Assembly (NCBI RefSeq): GCF_029784155.1
Contig: NC_073691.1
Coordinates: 52,124,490 to 52,188,489 of the forward strand
Origin: Uranotaenia lowii
Lineage: Eukaryota > Arthropoda > Insecta > Diptera > Culicidae
DNA: 64,000 nt
Reading direction: 5' to 3'
The first letter of the stretch is position 1. Every line of letters starts with the position of its first letter. Position numbers and translations under genes: made by a program. Positions 24,401 to 33,501 of this stretch are shown here, in pieces. The notes below the pieces were generated by a model. That model saw only the letters and a list, made by a program, of their open reading frames with translations, made no database searches and was not told the DNA's origin.

Positions 24401-27400
24401 CGGTGGGGCTTCTATCGAAGATGTAAACCGCATTGAACATTGCCTCGCCCCAAAAGTACTTCGGTGCTCCATGTGGATGTAGTCAGCTACTCGTATCTTT
24501 TCTATTATTCTGCTCGTAGTACGTCAGCTGTTGTTTCCAAAATCGCACCTTATGCTCGCAATTCGGAGTCCAAACTTTGGCGTCGCCATCGATTCAGAAA
24601 TCTTGAAAATTCGCTTTATTAGACAAACCACAGCAAAACGAGTGTAATAATCCTCAAAAGGCACAAAATACTAGAACTGAGTTGCTGGCGTGATCCTTTT
24701 ACAGAAATCCGTATGGATGCTCTCAAGTGGTCTAGTCGTAGCTGGTTTGAATGGCAATCGGTTCAAATTACTTTCTGCGCATTCATCACTGCTGCAGCTT
24801 CTTCACATTTATGTAGCTCAAATGGCAGAAACGTTTTTGCCACAGAACCATCTCGAGTTGCCACCGCCGTTCCAGTTTTCACTTCCTTCATGTGGACGTA
24901 GCGTAGAATAGGTTCCCTTCCATAATAGCCTCGGCTATGACTTGGCCATTTTCCGCATGACAGCACGTTCTGCTTGTAATTCGACTTCACTCCAACTTGA
25001 AGCAACGCATCCATAAAAAGCAAACTTGGCACATATATTGTGGATTTAAATAAAAATTTAAGTTACGTCGCTGGTGAACTGGCAACAAAACACAGACTTC
25101 CGACAATCTAGTACTTCACTTTTCTTTGTCGGAAGTCGGAAGTCCGGACTTCCGAAGTAAAATTTAATGCTGACGCGTTAATAACTCGTTGCTCAGCTTC
25201 AATGGAACCTTTCGGGTTGATGTTTCGACCGTTCCTCTGATGACTCCTTCTTGCGTGGCCACCATCCGTCCTTGATTCTTTGCGCTTTCAATACCAAGTG
25301 GGATCTCCAAATCAACCAGCCTTGAGAAAGGCTCTTCTTAGCAAGCCATGTGCATGCTAGCATCGGAATCGAGGATCAAAATAAGTCCTTTCCAGTTTGA
25401 TCTTCTGAGGATTTTCGGACTGACCAGAGCAGTTTCAGGATTGGATTTTACTTGGATTGCTCGAGCGTAAGCATTCCTAGAGCGCCTCTCACTGAAACAA
25501 TCCGACTGCCTGTGACCGAAAACTCCACATCCAAAACACTTCCCAGCGAGTTCTTCTCCATTGCCAGAACCGTATTTTCAACATTACTTCCAGGTCCTGG
25601 TTCACCGTCGCGACCATTTCGCTTCTGATCTTCCGCTAATAAACGTGCCTTCACATTTCCGAGTTGGATCTCAGCATCCGGAAGATTCTCCAACGCCCCG
25701 TGGTGATCACATCGTATGATACCCAAGCGAAATGAATAACTGACTCACCTGGTTGAGTTCCGTCAGAGTGGCCCCAGCGTCTTTGAGTTGCCGAACCAAC
25801 ACATCGAATTTTAGGAAGTGGTCCTTAAGGGCGGTACCTTCGTCCATCCGTAGAAGAGTCAGGGATAGTCGAATGTTGGTTTGAGTGGCAAGCCTCTTCT
25901 TAACAAACGTATCGGCCAACGAAGTCTACATCGCTTCGGCTGTTGGTTTATCCCGGACGTATTCTAGGTGGCTATCGGCGATGAATGCCACCAATAACTC
26001 CTTGGCTCCTTGCTTGAAGGCCATTCTCTCCGCTGCCACCGCCGTTTCCGCCGAAGGGTCTTCCTCGATGGCGTCCCGTACGCAATTAGTCGCGTGCTTG
26101 GTCTCTACACGGAACTTTCATGTGTCATACCCTTCTCCAGCGAACTGTATGATGCCCACTTTCTTTGCGCTAGTAGCCATCTGAACCGTTCTTCGGAATC
26201 AGCGTCAAGAATTTAACTATTCTTCAAAAACTAACTTTTCTTTTCAGAGCTCACCTGGTCCCATAACCTAATTGTTTTTCTTTTTTTCAGGTTAAAGGTT
26301 TATTATGAATTAACTTATAATGTACAATTTAAGCGCTGATGTAGTCTAGTGGATAGGCTGGCGCGAGTCTGGTAACCCAGGCGTACTGGGTTCGATTCCC
26401 GGTATCGGCAAGAAAATTTTTTGGGTTCGAATTTCGTAAGTTGCCGACAGGTGAGATGCTTGGGGAGTAAGTAGAGGCCAGTCTCGAACCCACCCTTGTC
26501 CTTCCTCCAACCGGTATCAGGAGGGGTTGGTTTGTTATCTTGAACAGCATTCTGTTCATATCCAGCCGGAATCGATATAATGAAGTGCATGATGGTCTAA
26601 CCAACGTCTCATGATCGCTTTCTATTCTACGCTGCCTACTCTAAACTTTAAAATTTTCTTCTCCAAACTATCGCTAATTTTAATTTCCAGCGTCAGCTCC
26701 CCGAGCTATTTAAACGCCACAAAAAAAAATTAACATATAACGTACAATTCGTTTCTATTTATAGGCAAGACCCTGTTTACAGTAGTAATAAGTTACTATG
26801 CTTGTTATGATAAACATACTAAAAACATCTAATCAACAGTTTACTGAGCCTCTAACTTTAACAACTATAAATTTAAACTTTATGTTAGAAGAATTAATAA
26901 TTAATAATTATATAAATGCAATAGGAGACAAGGGGTGTACTTTTCTCTGATTAATAATTCGACGACTCACCACTTATGTATGTTCGATGATGGTTGGCTT
27001 TTCAAATTAAACAGGACTTTCAGTTGGATTATGGAAGAAAATGGATGTGATCAAACAAGGGGGTATGTCTTGATGACTTGAAAGGTTTATAATTTGTATG
27101 CTCAGAAAAGCAAAAGTACCTACATGGATTGCATAATGCACATAGCACATTCAAAGTGAAGTTAATATTTTTTGACGATTTTTATAAATTTTCGGAGATT
27201 TTTGATCTGCGAATCGTTCTGGGTGGTGAACATATGTTAAGAATATTTGATAGGTTACAAATACACTACTGAAAAATTGATTTTGTTATAAATAAAAAGC
27301 ACTCACCAAAGCTCTGCTACGACCACGGGGTGATGTCAAATGGACAGTTTGTTCATTTCCGGCTGTCGGGCTTGACGTTTTTCCAGTCCTTTGGTTGAGA

Positions 27401-30400
27401 TACTGTTGGATCCGCATTCTCAACATTCTTAAGGTCTTCTCGTCACAACTTAACCAAGAAAGAACTCGCACACCTTCAATTTAACGTTACCGAGTCGATC
27501 GTTGATCTATATTTATTAAATTCACCACCATTTTGTTCCAAAGTTAAGTCCAATTTTCACCAGTCGTTTTACCACATTTTTATGCATTTTACACCGAACT
27601 TCATTAAGGCATTGCTTATGATGACTATGATACATTCACAGCCAGATGTTAAACTAGATGAACTAAATAAGCAGCCAGATCTTAACAGCATCAAGATGAG
27701 TAGCACAGATATTCACTACAAATATTAACTTGGGCGGGCCCACTGTGCAGTATTGAACGCAAACACAACTGGAACACAGGAACCATACGTTTCCGCGATT
27801 CAAGATTTTCGATATTTTTACGCTGGGAGCACAAGAGCCATCACGTGATTTCTTTTATGAATTTAGTGAGGTTTTTAATTCAAATCTTCAGCAACTTTTT
27901 TCGACCGATTAACTAACACAGAGCATTATTTTCATCGGTCATATTTAGCGGTCTTTTCAAAAACGCCATTACACTTTGTCACGCGGCAACTCATTTTACG
28001 ATCATTGCATGCTCATGCGAAAATCCAAACTTTACAAATCCACAATTTCACACATGATTTAGTAGGATTTTTTCTTGGAGTATTCTTCGATAAATTCACA
28101 GAAAACAGAATAAAAGTTAACCGAGTCACCAAATTTTTAAGAAGCTTTAAATTAATTCTTGAATAGTAAAACACGAAAACAAAAGCTTACATCGAACCCC
28201 ATTTACGATTTTTTAACAAAACTTAAAATAGGCTGAGCATTAGACTGAGTCGATTTGGGGTCACTTTTGAATTTCTCAAATCCTGGGGTATAAAAAGCTT
28301 CGTTTTGGTTCAAAACTCACCCATGATTATTGCAGGACTTTGAAAAAACGTTTCCTACTTGAATAAATTCGGACTTTAAAGTGTTTGAAGTTTGTATGGG
28401 AAAATTTAATACTTTGTACTCAAAAATCAACACAATTTTGTAAATTAAACTGACATCACTGCTTGTGATTCGCGAAGTATTGCATAAAAAGAAGTCATGC
28501 AATACCTCGCTGGCACTCAGCAGTGACGCCAATTTAATTTATTGACTTTCAATGCCAAAAGACATGCCATCATTCAACATCTAAATTATTATAACTTTTT
28601 TGTCTAATAAGATAACGGTCTCCGACAAAGTTGTTCGGGAGGAAAATTTCCTTTAGAGAATTTATTAATTAGCACAAAAACCATAAGCAGGCTCGGTTCC
28701 ACAGAAGAAACAAAAATTATGATTATTTTTCAGTACAACATATTCAATTTTCCTAAACAAACCTGAAAGTTCAAATTTACTCATGTAAACGTTTCTTAAA
28801 AAATCTGCACAAATTGGTGGACGAGTTTTGAACCAAATTGAAGCTTTTAGGACCCCAGGTTTTAGAAATTCAAAAATGACTCGAAATCGACTCAATCTAC
28901 TGAGCATAGGCTTGCCGTAATGTATCGTGGATGAAAGCCATTGCCTTCATTTATTCCAACGTCTGGTTAATAGCCCTTACACTACACAATATTCTTTAAA
29001 ATTAGTATTTGAAAAATCGTTAGAATGAAATAAAGTAAACTAAGTGCTTTGAGTCATTACATTAATTTAAATTTTAATATTATAACAGAGTCTGATGAGA
29101 CCTTATTAGCATAGAGAGTTACAGTTACAGACGAAAACTCGAAAGAATGTTTGAGCTAACCATATTTGAAATAGAAAAGTGAATGTATATAAACCAGCTA
29201 AAAACAAGAGTTCACTTACCGATATTATTCCAGTAAGGTATTAGAATATTTTTCAAACTTATTAAAATTAATTAATGATTTCAAAATTGTGGAAAGGCTT
29301 TCTCAAATCTTCTCCAACAGATGTTGCAGCCGAAGATAAACTTATATCGTATCTATATTAACCGGATCGAACTCTCATATCATCCGCACAATCGGCTCGG
29401 TCAGCCAAAAAGGACAGAAAATCCGGAACCTTAATGACTGTCACCATGGGCGTATCGTCCCGAGCGAGAGCTTCGACGAACTCCTTGAACTCGGCCTCCT
29501 CGGTCGTCTCTACCGTCATCCGCTCGTTCTCCTCCAGATAGATATCGAGAAACTCCGAATCGATGGTGACACCCGATTTTTGCGCTTCCTCGAGTTGGTA
29601 TACTTTAGCATCGGTAGTTCGAACTTCCATGGCTAGGGAAGGAGGCAGCTTGCGGATGTCTTCTAGCCGAGCCATTATGAGGGAACCGAAATCGACAAGA
29701 TAAACCGATGGACGTCCATCGCCGACACATTCGACACACACGGCCCGATACCAGATGTCCATGTTGCGAACCAGACACAGCTCGTTCAGACGGGGCGTGT
29801 AGAACTCGCTGAAATTTTGAACCTTTTTCCCGTAGCACTGCAGCTTACATTGTATGTCTTCGACGTAGGGCAAGTCCTCGAAAGCGATTATCGTGACACG
29901 GAAATCTAATTTAATGGTGGTGCGGTTGAGAACCATAATGTCTATTTTGGTATTGGCAGGAAGACGTTTTTGTCGCACGGTTTTATAGTCGATGAACTTA
30001 TCGGCTGCTTCAACCACATTAACGATTGGAATGGTTATGAGATCGTTGATCCGCTTGTTGACATTGATTCCGGTAGCCGTTCGAAGTGCTGCATCTACCA
30101 GATTTCCGCCTTCGAGTTGTACCTTCATTTCCAGCGGTTGACCGATCAGATCATTGAGGTAACTCATTGCTTTCTCAATGTGACCGTGCTCATCGGTAAT
30201 GCCTTTAAGATGGACCTTGTGGATTCGCACTTTTCTGAATTTGAGCTTTAAATCAGAAATCTTTTTCAAACTTCCAAGACCAATTCGTTTAACGATCCCA
30301 AAATCGATAAAGACACAATGTGCCTGCGAACGAATGACTCTGGTCACAAGAACCCGAGCGTAAACATTGAGCGGTTCATACATGGCTAGGCAAATGTCCC

Positions 30401-33400
30401 CTGCTTGAGGTGTATTGGAAACTCTCTCGGCTGTCAGCGCATGATTAGCGATATCACTCAACGTTTGCAAATACTCTCGGTTGCTGGTCCTATCCAGTGC
30501 TCTCACCCAAACGCGATCAGGAGTCATAACGGACACGATCATTACGTGGGCACCCTTGGGGAAGCCCTCCTGCTCCAAAGATTCCGATATCGTTTCTTCT
30601 TGAGCTTTTTCTTCTGCCTTACCGTTGACTTTGACATCCGGTTCACCCTTGCACGAGGGTTGATGTTTCTCGAAGTCTTGCTCCTGACAATGCTTGGAAC
30701 AGTACGGAGCTCCACACAGACCACAGGTGAAGAATCCTCGATGGCCACAGTTAACGCAGTGGGAGTCCTTGAAGAGCGACCGCTGCTCATCGGTCAGTCC
30801 CCGGAAGACGAATTTGCCGGAACCGTTTGAATCGGATGCCGCCAGTCGCTGGACACCCTCCCGTTTGGTCATTTCGATTATTCGGGTGCCGATTTTGGTG
30901 TCGATTCTGTCGGGAGACGAAAACAAAAGTTATGTTACACAATTTTCCAATGATACTTATAGAAAATAAATCTTCCAAATGTAACAAAATTACCTTGGTT
31001 GAGATTCCTTGGACGGTTCGCTGTTCAGTAAGGCGACGATGGAAAAAATCTGCTGCGGATCAGTACGCGCCAGAGCAGTAACCTTTTCGGGAACAGGCTT
31101 ATAATGGCTGGAGGTGGCCAGTGTTTTCACCTCCGGGAAGCGAATTTTAAGCGGAATGCTGAACCCAATCTTGATGCGCCGCTGGGCTAACGTTCTTTCC
31201 CAACTATCATCGTCCAAGGATGGGTCCAAACTGGTGGCATTATTCTTGCCCTGTTCAGATTCTACGGGAGGTGGCGGAGCCAGCAAGCCCACATCGACCA
31301 GTTGGTTAGATCGCTTTTCATGGGCAAATGCCGGATAGAACTGAAAGCCCAACTTGCGGCTCAACTCCTGAATGGCAAATCCAGCTTCACTGAAAAAGAA
31401 AAAAAAACTTTTAAAAACATTACCCTTCCGGTTCAAAGTCCCGATTTATTACTTTTGGTTTGTGAACTCAATAAACGCCTGATTGTTGTCGTTTCGCGGC
31501 CGATGGACGCTCATGACCGTCCCGTAGGGTTTGCACAGTTCCGTCAAGCCGGTATCGGTCAAATCCCGGGTGTTGATTAGCCGGATTTTCACCGCCGGAC
31601 GATCCCGGCAGACCATTTCCTTTTCGCTGATTTTGCTGGTCAAAGCGGCAGCCGCGGCCAAAGCCCCCGGTTGCAGGGAATCTTCCAGGTCGGCTCCCGG
31701 ACCGGTATCGTACCGGTTCAGCTCCGGATCGTAGAAATCCTTCCGCATCTGATCCAGATCATCGTCCAACTTTGGAGTTGTCTGATTTATAACGGTCTGC
31801 ATTTCTAATACTTCTTTTGCACTTGTAGTGTACTTTAGAATGGAATGATTACGAAAAGTTGTACTTATTTTGCGTAAATTAACGACTATCTGTTAAAAAA
31901 CGCACAAAACACAAGCTTCACAATTTTATCATTGACCGCATGCGGTAAAACGTAAACAAAAAATGAACGCGCGTGAATGCCGTGAATGCGCATGGGTAAA
32001 TCGAATGAACCCCAAAAGCATGAATGAATGATTTCGCATAGAAAAAAGTGCGGCGTGTCAATATGACAAAAAAATAAGAGTTTTCTTTAAAAAACATGAT
32101 TTTTTTTTACAGAAGTCGTTCTGAAATTTGTATTTCAAAAGAACCAGAACGAAATATTTATTGTACGCTATTAATTAAGATAAGAATATTAAAAATTTTC
32201 GTTGAACTAATTTTCAAATTCATTTGAATTATGCATCTGAATCTGCATTTTCAATTCTGAATCTGAATCCTGAATTTCAAATTATTCTAAATCTGGGTAT
32301 GAATTATTTTGAATCTGAATTTGAATTCTGAATCTGAATTTTGAATTTAAATTCTGAATCTGAATTCTGAATCTTAATTCTGAATCTGAATTCTGAATCA
32401 GAATTCTGAATCTGGATTCTAAATCTGAATTCTGAATCTGAATTCTGAATCAGAATTCTGAATCTGAATTCTGAATCTGAATTCTGAATCTGAATTCTGA
32501 ATCTGAATTCTGAATCTGAATTCTGAATCTGAATTCTGAATCTGAATTCTGAATCTGAATTCTGAATCTGAATTCTGAATCTGAATTCTGAATCTGAATT
32601 CTGAATCTGAATTCTGAATCTGAATTCTGAATCTGAATTCTGAATCTGAATTCTGAATCTGAATTCTGAATCTGAATTCTGAATTCTGAATCTGAATTCT
32701 GAATCTGAATTCTGAATCTGAATTCTGAATCTGAATTCTGAATCTGAATTCTGAATCTGAATTCTGAATCTGAATTCTGAATCTGAATTCTGAATCTGAA
32801 TTCTGAATCTGAATTCTGAATCTGAATTCTGAATCTGAATTCTGAATCTGAATTCTGAATTCTGAATCTGAATTCTGAATCTGAATTCTGAATCTGAATT
32901 CTGAATCTGAATTCTGAATCTGAATTCTGAATCTGAATTCTGAATCTGAATTCTGAATCTGAATTCTAAATCTGAATTCTGAATCTAAATTCTGAATCTG
33001 AATTTTGAATCTGAATTCTGAATCTGAATTCTGAATTCTGAATCTGAATTCTGAATTCTGAATCTGAATTCTGAATCTGAATTCTGAATCTGAATTCTGA
33101 ATCTGAATTCTGAATCTGAATTCTGAATCTGAATTCTGAATCTGAATTCTGAATCTGAATTCTAAATCTGAATTCTGAATCTAAATTCTGAATCTGAATT
33201 TTGAATCTGAATTCTGAATCTGAATTCTGAATCTGAATTCTGAATCTGAATTCCGAATCTGAATCTGAATTCTGAATCTGAATTCTGAATATGAATTCTG
33301 AATATGAATTCTGAATCTGTTTTATACTTTTGCTGGCCTTTCTGTTCTAAATTTAATCTTGATAAGTCTGAAGTTTTAATTTATTTATTCAATTTTTCAT

Positions 33401-33501
33401 CTCCACAGATTAAAAATTCGGTCAGCGCTCGGATGCCAGTAAACCGCAAACTGGAACAGGATGACATGGAAGGTGTAGACGAGAAGGAATGGGAAGAATA
33501 A
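9404..33501 (+). CDS. pod1: Pod-1 / coronin-7, actin-microtubule crosslinker
   Basis: Double-coronin WD40 protein; in Drosophila Pod-1 binds actin and microtubules in growth cones and early embryos. Coding exons: 9404-9899, 9966-10519, 10582-10734, 10974-11489, 11747-12052, 12238-12422, 18414-19310, 19371-19852, 19928-20061 and 33409-33501. All introns are GT-AG and every phase agrees: 3,816 nt, 1,271 aa plus stop. Residues 1-400 form the first coronin domain (MAWRFKASKYKN start; VPRKTYRDFHSDLYPDT across the exon 2/3 junction). Residues ~402-760 are a polar Ser/Glu/Lys-rich linker. The second coronin domain follows (KFRHLKGTPG, then FQWDPFDNTRLAVACDDG and LKVWDLE). The C-terminus is acidic and ends in EKEWEE, the Trp-containing tail typical of coronin-7. 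An AG acceptor at 9330-9331 suggests a spliced 5' UTR. Drosophila Pod-1 is roughly 1,070 aa; the linker here is longer. Exons 9 and 10 are separated by 13.3 kb containing another gene. Confidence 0.93.
12663..12783 (+). CDS. pod1: Candidate alternative terminal exon of pod-1
   Basis: A TTACAG acceptor at 12657-12662 is followed by an open frame that joins exon 6 (ending CG at 12422) in phase. It would add about 40 residues beginning RTRYEYYSQPFKVNRARHS before TAG at 12781-12783. A transcript ending here would encode only the first coronin domain plus linker, about 775 aa. No AATAAA was seen immediately downstream, and LINE sequence starts within about 15 bp, so it may be a relic. Skipping it gives the full-length protein. 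Confidence 0.35.
12794..13413 (-). pseudogene. LINE (R1/Jockey-type) ORF2 C-terminal fragment
   Basis: The minus-strand ORF ending at 12967 encodes NRKYVEVNFYPTQFLSGHGY, KQYLHRFKLISSPYCPEC and EESAKHAIF. This is the Cys-containing region after the reverse transcriptase in R1/Jockey-like non-LTR retrotransposons. The fragment lies in pod-1 intron 6 and is cut by the hAT-like element at 13414. There is no RT catalytic domain and no intact frame, so it is a dead 5'-truncated copy. Confidence 0.7.
13414..14356. mobile_element. hAT-like fold-back MITE with 8-bp TSD
   Basis: Termini TAGACTGGCCCA and TGGGCCAGTCTA are perfect inverted repeats. Directly outside is the 8-bp duplication ATCTACCT (13406-13413 and 14357-14364), the hAT hallmark. 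The arms are very long: about 370 bp at each end pair with few mismatches around a ~200-bp centre, so it would fold into a giant hairpin. ORFs within it (13480-13773, and its mirror 13991-14203) are two readings of the same repeat arms, not genes. It inserted into LINE-derived DNA. Confidence 0.88.
14365..15120 (-). pseudogene. Second LINE ORF2 C-terminal fragment
   Basis: At 14864-15073 (minus) the frame encodes IVGNWMSRKLDVVKFYMTQY followed by LTGNGCF. This corresponds to the DWVNRKYVEVNFYPTQFLSGHGYF motif of the 12.8-13.4 kb fragment, so it is the same kind of LINE 3' coding end, more decayed. Frames around it are broken. It could be the disrupted continuation of the same locus or an independent insertion. 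Confidence 0.55.
15476..16126. repeat. Dispersed repeat, short copy (related to 36878-38590)
   Basis: Blocks such as CCGATTAATAACCATGGCTT, CACCGGATGATTGCC, GAAATGTCTTCGGCCTACGG and GGCTCGAATTAATACAATTA recur in the same order at 36890, 36985, 37123 and 38550. The second locus has over 1 kb more sequence between the last two blocks, so one copy is deleted or the other carries an insertion. The ORFs here (15635-15889, 15766-16125) are low-information readings of the repeat. The class is not recognised. Confidence 0.65.
16591..17195. mobile_element. piggyBac-like MITE flanked by TTAA
   Basis: TIRs CCCTCCAAAGCCGTTCG and CGAACGGCTTTGGAAGG terminate the element, and TTAA lies directly outside both ends (16587-16590 and 17196-17199), the piggyBac target. 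A palindrome CGGGTCAATATGACCCG sits just inside the left end. The 605-bp interior is non-coding. It lies in pod-1 intron 6. Confidence 0.8.
17200..18413. other. End of pod-1 intron 6, no recognised element
   Basis: No TIR, TSD or conserved frame was found. Short ORFs at 17225-17452 and 17281-17466 face each other and have no recognisable motifs. The intron ends with CATTTCAG at 18406-18413, the acceptor of exon 7. Confidence 0.5.
20062..21671. other. Start of 13.3-kb last pod-1 intron
   Basis: The GTAAGT donor is at 20062. The stretch is AT-rich and without gene content. Around 21176-21250 a TTTTGCTTCATCGGCAA motif repeats three or four times in degenerate form. Confidence 0.5.
21672..22463. 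mobile_element. TIR element with GGCATCCATAAATTACGTAA ends
   Basis: The two ends are perfect 23-bp inverted repeats beginning GGCATCCATAAATTACGTAA (21672-21694) and inverted at 22441-22463. Sub-terminal G-runs (GGGGGGGAGG) and extra GTTACGTAA boxes occur inside both ends, giving a mirrored architecture. The interior is AT-rich without transposase. No clear target duplication was found. This looks like a high-copy mosquito MITE. Confidence 0.7.
22590..23000 (+). pseudogene. LINE reverse transcriptase N-terminal fragment
   Basis: From 22600 the frame encodes YHEAVANTPDTCCDLFAQHF and later VREELIVSAARKLKS. After a frameshift near 22800 comes FAPGSDGISAIVTVTASN, resembling the PGPDGIP motif at the start of Jockey-type reverse transcriptases. 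Frames are broken by stops. Only this motif order supports the call. It lies in the last pod-1 intron. Confidence 0.55.
23458..23667 (-). pseudogene. copia reverse transcriptase fragment
   Basis: The frame encodes MIAKGYMQRKHINFKETFAP followed by VARLTTIRTILAVA and VHQMDVRTAFLNG, the N-terminal third of Ty1/copia RT including the first catalytic Asp (QMDV). It ends at GVPEGVPSKH with the YxDD active site missing, and the retroelement polypurine tract follows. Non-functional. Confidence 0.85.
23760..24119 (-). pseudogene. copia pol, linker between integrase and RT
   Basis: This acidic 119-codon frame ends YADIQKTPDKTKWLEAVRDE, the copia-type junction just before the RT (usually W..A...E). It is out of frame with the RT piece at 23458. 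Part of the dead copia element. Confidence 0.65.
25448..25919 (-). pseudogene. copia gag fragment with zinc knuckle
   Basis: 25707-25919 encodes a gag helix region (RLSLTLLRMDEGTALKDHFL). Downstream, in another frame, 25497-25538 encodes CFGCGVFGHRQSDC, a perfect CX2CX4HX4C zinc knuckle. A protease trace LDSDASMHMAC near 25350-25395 has Asp in place of the Gly of the DSG active site and is followed by a stop. Frameshifts make it non-functional. Confidence 0.72.
26330..26728 (+). mobile_element. tRNA-derived SINE, family A, in copia LTR
   Basis: The head AGCGCTGATGTAGTCTAGTGG has a Pol III A-box-like block and GGTTCGATTCC (26389-26399) is a canonical B box. The ~400-bp unit ends in a run of A (26721-26729). 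It is flanked by a 21-bp direct repeat differing at two positions, starting ATTAACTTATAATG (26309-26329) and ATTAACATATAACG (26729-26749), which marks LINE-mediated insertion. The host is the copia 5' LTR. ORFs at 26315-26604 (minus) are readings of this SINE. Confidence 0.85.
26872..28240. other. Intronic DNA with one orphan exon-like ORF
   Basis: Mostly AT-rich non-coding sequence. The only item of note is the minus-strand ORF at 27304-27471 (separate entry). Confidence 0.45.
27304..27471 (-). other. Orphan exon-like ORF ending at a splice donor
   Basis: An open minus-strand frame reads VLSWLSCDEKTLRMLRMRIQ, YLNQRTGKTSSPTAGNEQ and SPRGRSRAL, then stops being coding-like exactly at GTGAGTGC (donor at 27303). 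ATG codons are available at about 27435 and 27426. Composition is more coding-like than its surroundings. No family was recognised and no partner exon was found downstream. It could be a 5' exon of an unannotated gene or chance. Confidence 0.25.
28241..28899. mobile_element. hAT-like MITE with 8-bp TSD CTGAGCAT
   Basis: The termini TAGACTGAGTCGAT and (inverted) TAGATTGAGTCGAT continue as ~85-bp inverted arms. The 8-bp duplication CTGAGCAT flanks it exactly (28233-28240, 28900-28907). The 659-bp interior has no transposase. It shares the TAGA start with the 13414 element. It lies in the last pod-1 intron, about 0.5 kb downstream of the Tudor gene stop. Confidence 0.88.
29358..31802 (-). CDS. 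vret: RRM-MYND-double Tudor protein, Vreteno/Veneno type
   Basis: Predicted piRNA-pathway Tudor protein of germline cytoplasmic granules (nuage), where such proteins bind methyl-arginine Piwi tails. Exons on the minus strand: 31802-31453, 31389-30994, 30906-29358; GT-AG introns of 63 and 87 bp; 2,295 nt, 764 aa plus stop. Residues ~71-130 form an RRM (VKIRLINTRDL; AFIEFTNQNEAGFAIQEL across the first junction). Residues 299-334 are a MYND zinc finger (CVNC, CGLC, YCSKHC, final Cys). Tudor 1 centres on 430-452 (VYARV, VFIDFG) and Tudor 2 on 634-656 (IWYRAV, YLVDFG). This order matches Drosophila Vreteno; Aedes Veneno has the same order, so the orthology is not settled. The gene lies antisense inside the last pod-1 intron. 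No TATA box is evident upstream. Confidence 0.88.
31803..32224. other. Upstream region of the Tudor gene
   Basis: AT-rich DNA between the minus-strand start codon and the satellite. It contains a palindromic GACCGCATGCGGT near 31935-31947 and several GCGTGAATGC-like repeats near 31971-31990. A promoter is expected here for the minus strand but none can be specified. Confidence 0.35.
32225..33319. repeat. 13-bp satellite array (CTGAATCTGAATT)n
   Basis: A tandem array of roughly 80 copies of CTGAATCTGAATT, containing an EcoRI site GAATTC in nearly every unit. The edges (32225-32330 and 33180-33319) are degenerate and the core is almost perfect. Occasional short units leave CTGAATT repeated (near 32673, 32853, 33028). 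It ends about 90 bp before the acceptor of the last pod-1 exon. The regular unit with no unique spacers excludes CRISPR. Confidence 0.95.
33409..33501 (+). CDS. pod1: Terminal coding exon of pod-1
   Basis: CTCCACAG at 33401-33408 precedes a phase-0 exon encoding IKNSVSARMPVNRKLEQD followed by the acidic tail ending EKEWEE and TAA. It joins exon 9 (..VRSKQDE) in frame, completing a coding length divisible by three. AATAAA at 33497-33502 overlaps the stop, with ATTAAA further downstream. The acidic, Trp-containing end is the expected coronin-7 C-terminus. It is 13.3 kb from exon 9. Confidence 0.85.
   Translation: MKNSVSARMPVNRKLEQDDMEGVDEKEWEE

Larger units (their letters stand above)
23273..26871 (-). 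mobile_element. Degenerate Ty1/copia retrotransposon
   Basis: About 150-bp LTRs occur at 23273-23421 and at ~26290-26871, the latter split by a SINE; both share ATAGGCAAGACCCTGTT. Read on the minus strand, gag is at 25450-25920, a protease trace at about 25355, integrase pieces at 24760-25030, a pre-RT region at 23760-24119 and reverse transcriptase at 23458-23667. A PBS-like GGTTATGGGACCAG (26255-26268) matches the internal tRNA-iMet site used by copia, and a polypurine GAAAGGGGG abuts the 3' LTR at 23422. The RT stops after its first third and the polypurine tract follows at once, so RT and RNase H were deleted. Without the SINE it is about 3.2 kb; intact copia is about 5 kb. Confidence 0.82.

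Noticed and set aside
32225..33319. Direct repeats resembling a CRISPR array
   Set aside because: 13-bp units are contiguous with no unique spacers and the DNA is eukaryotic; it is a satellite.
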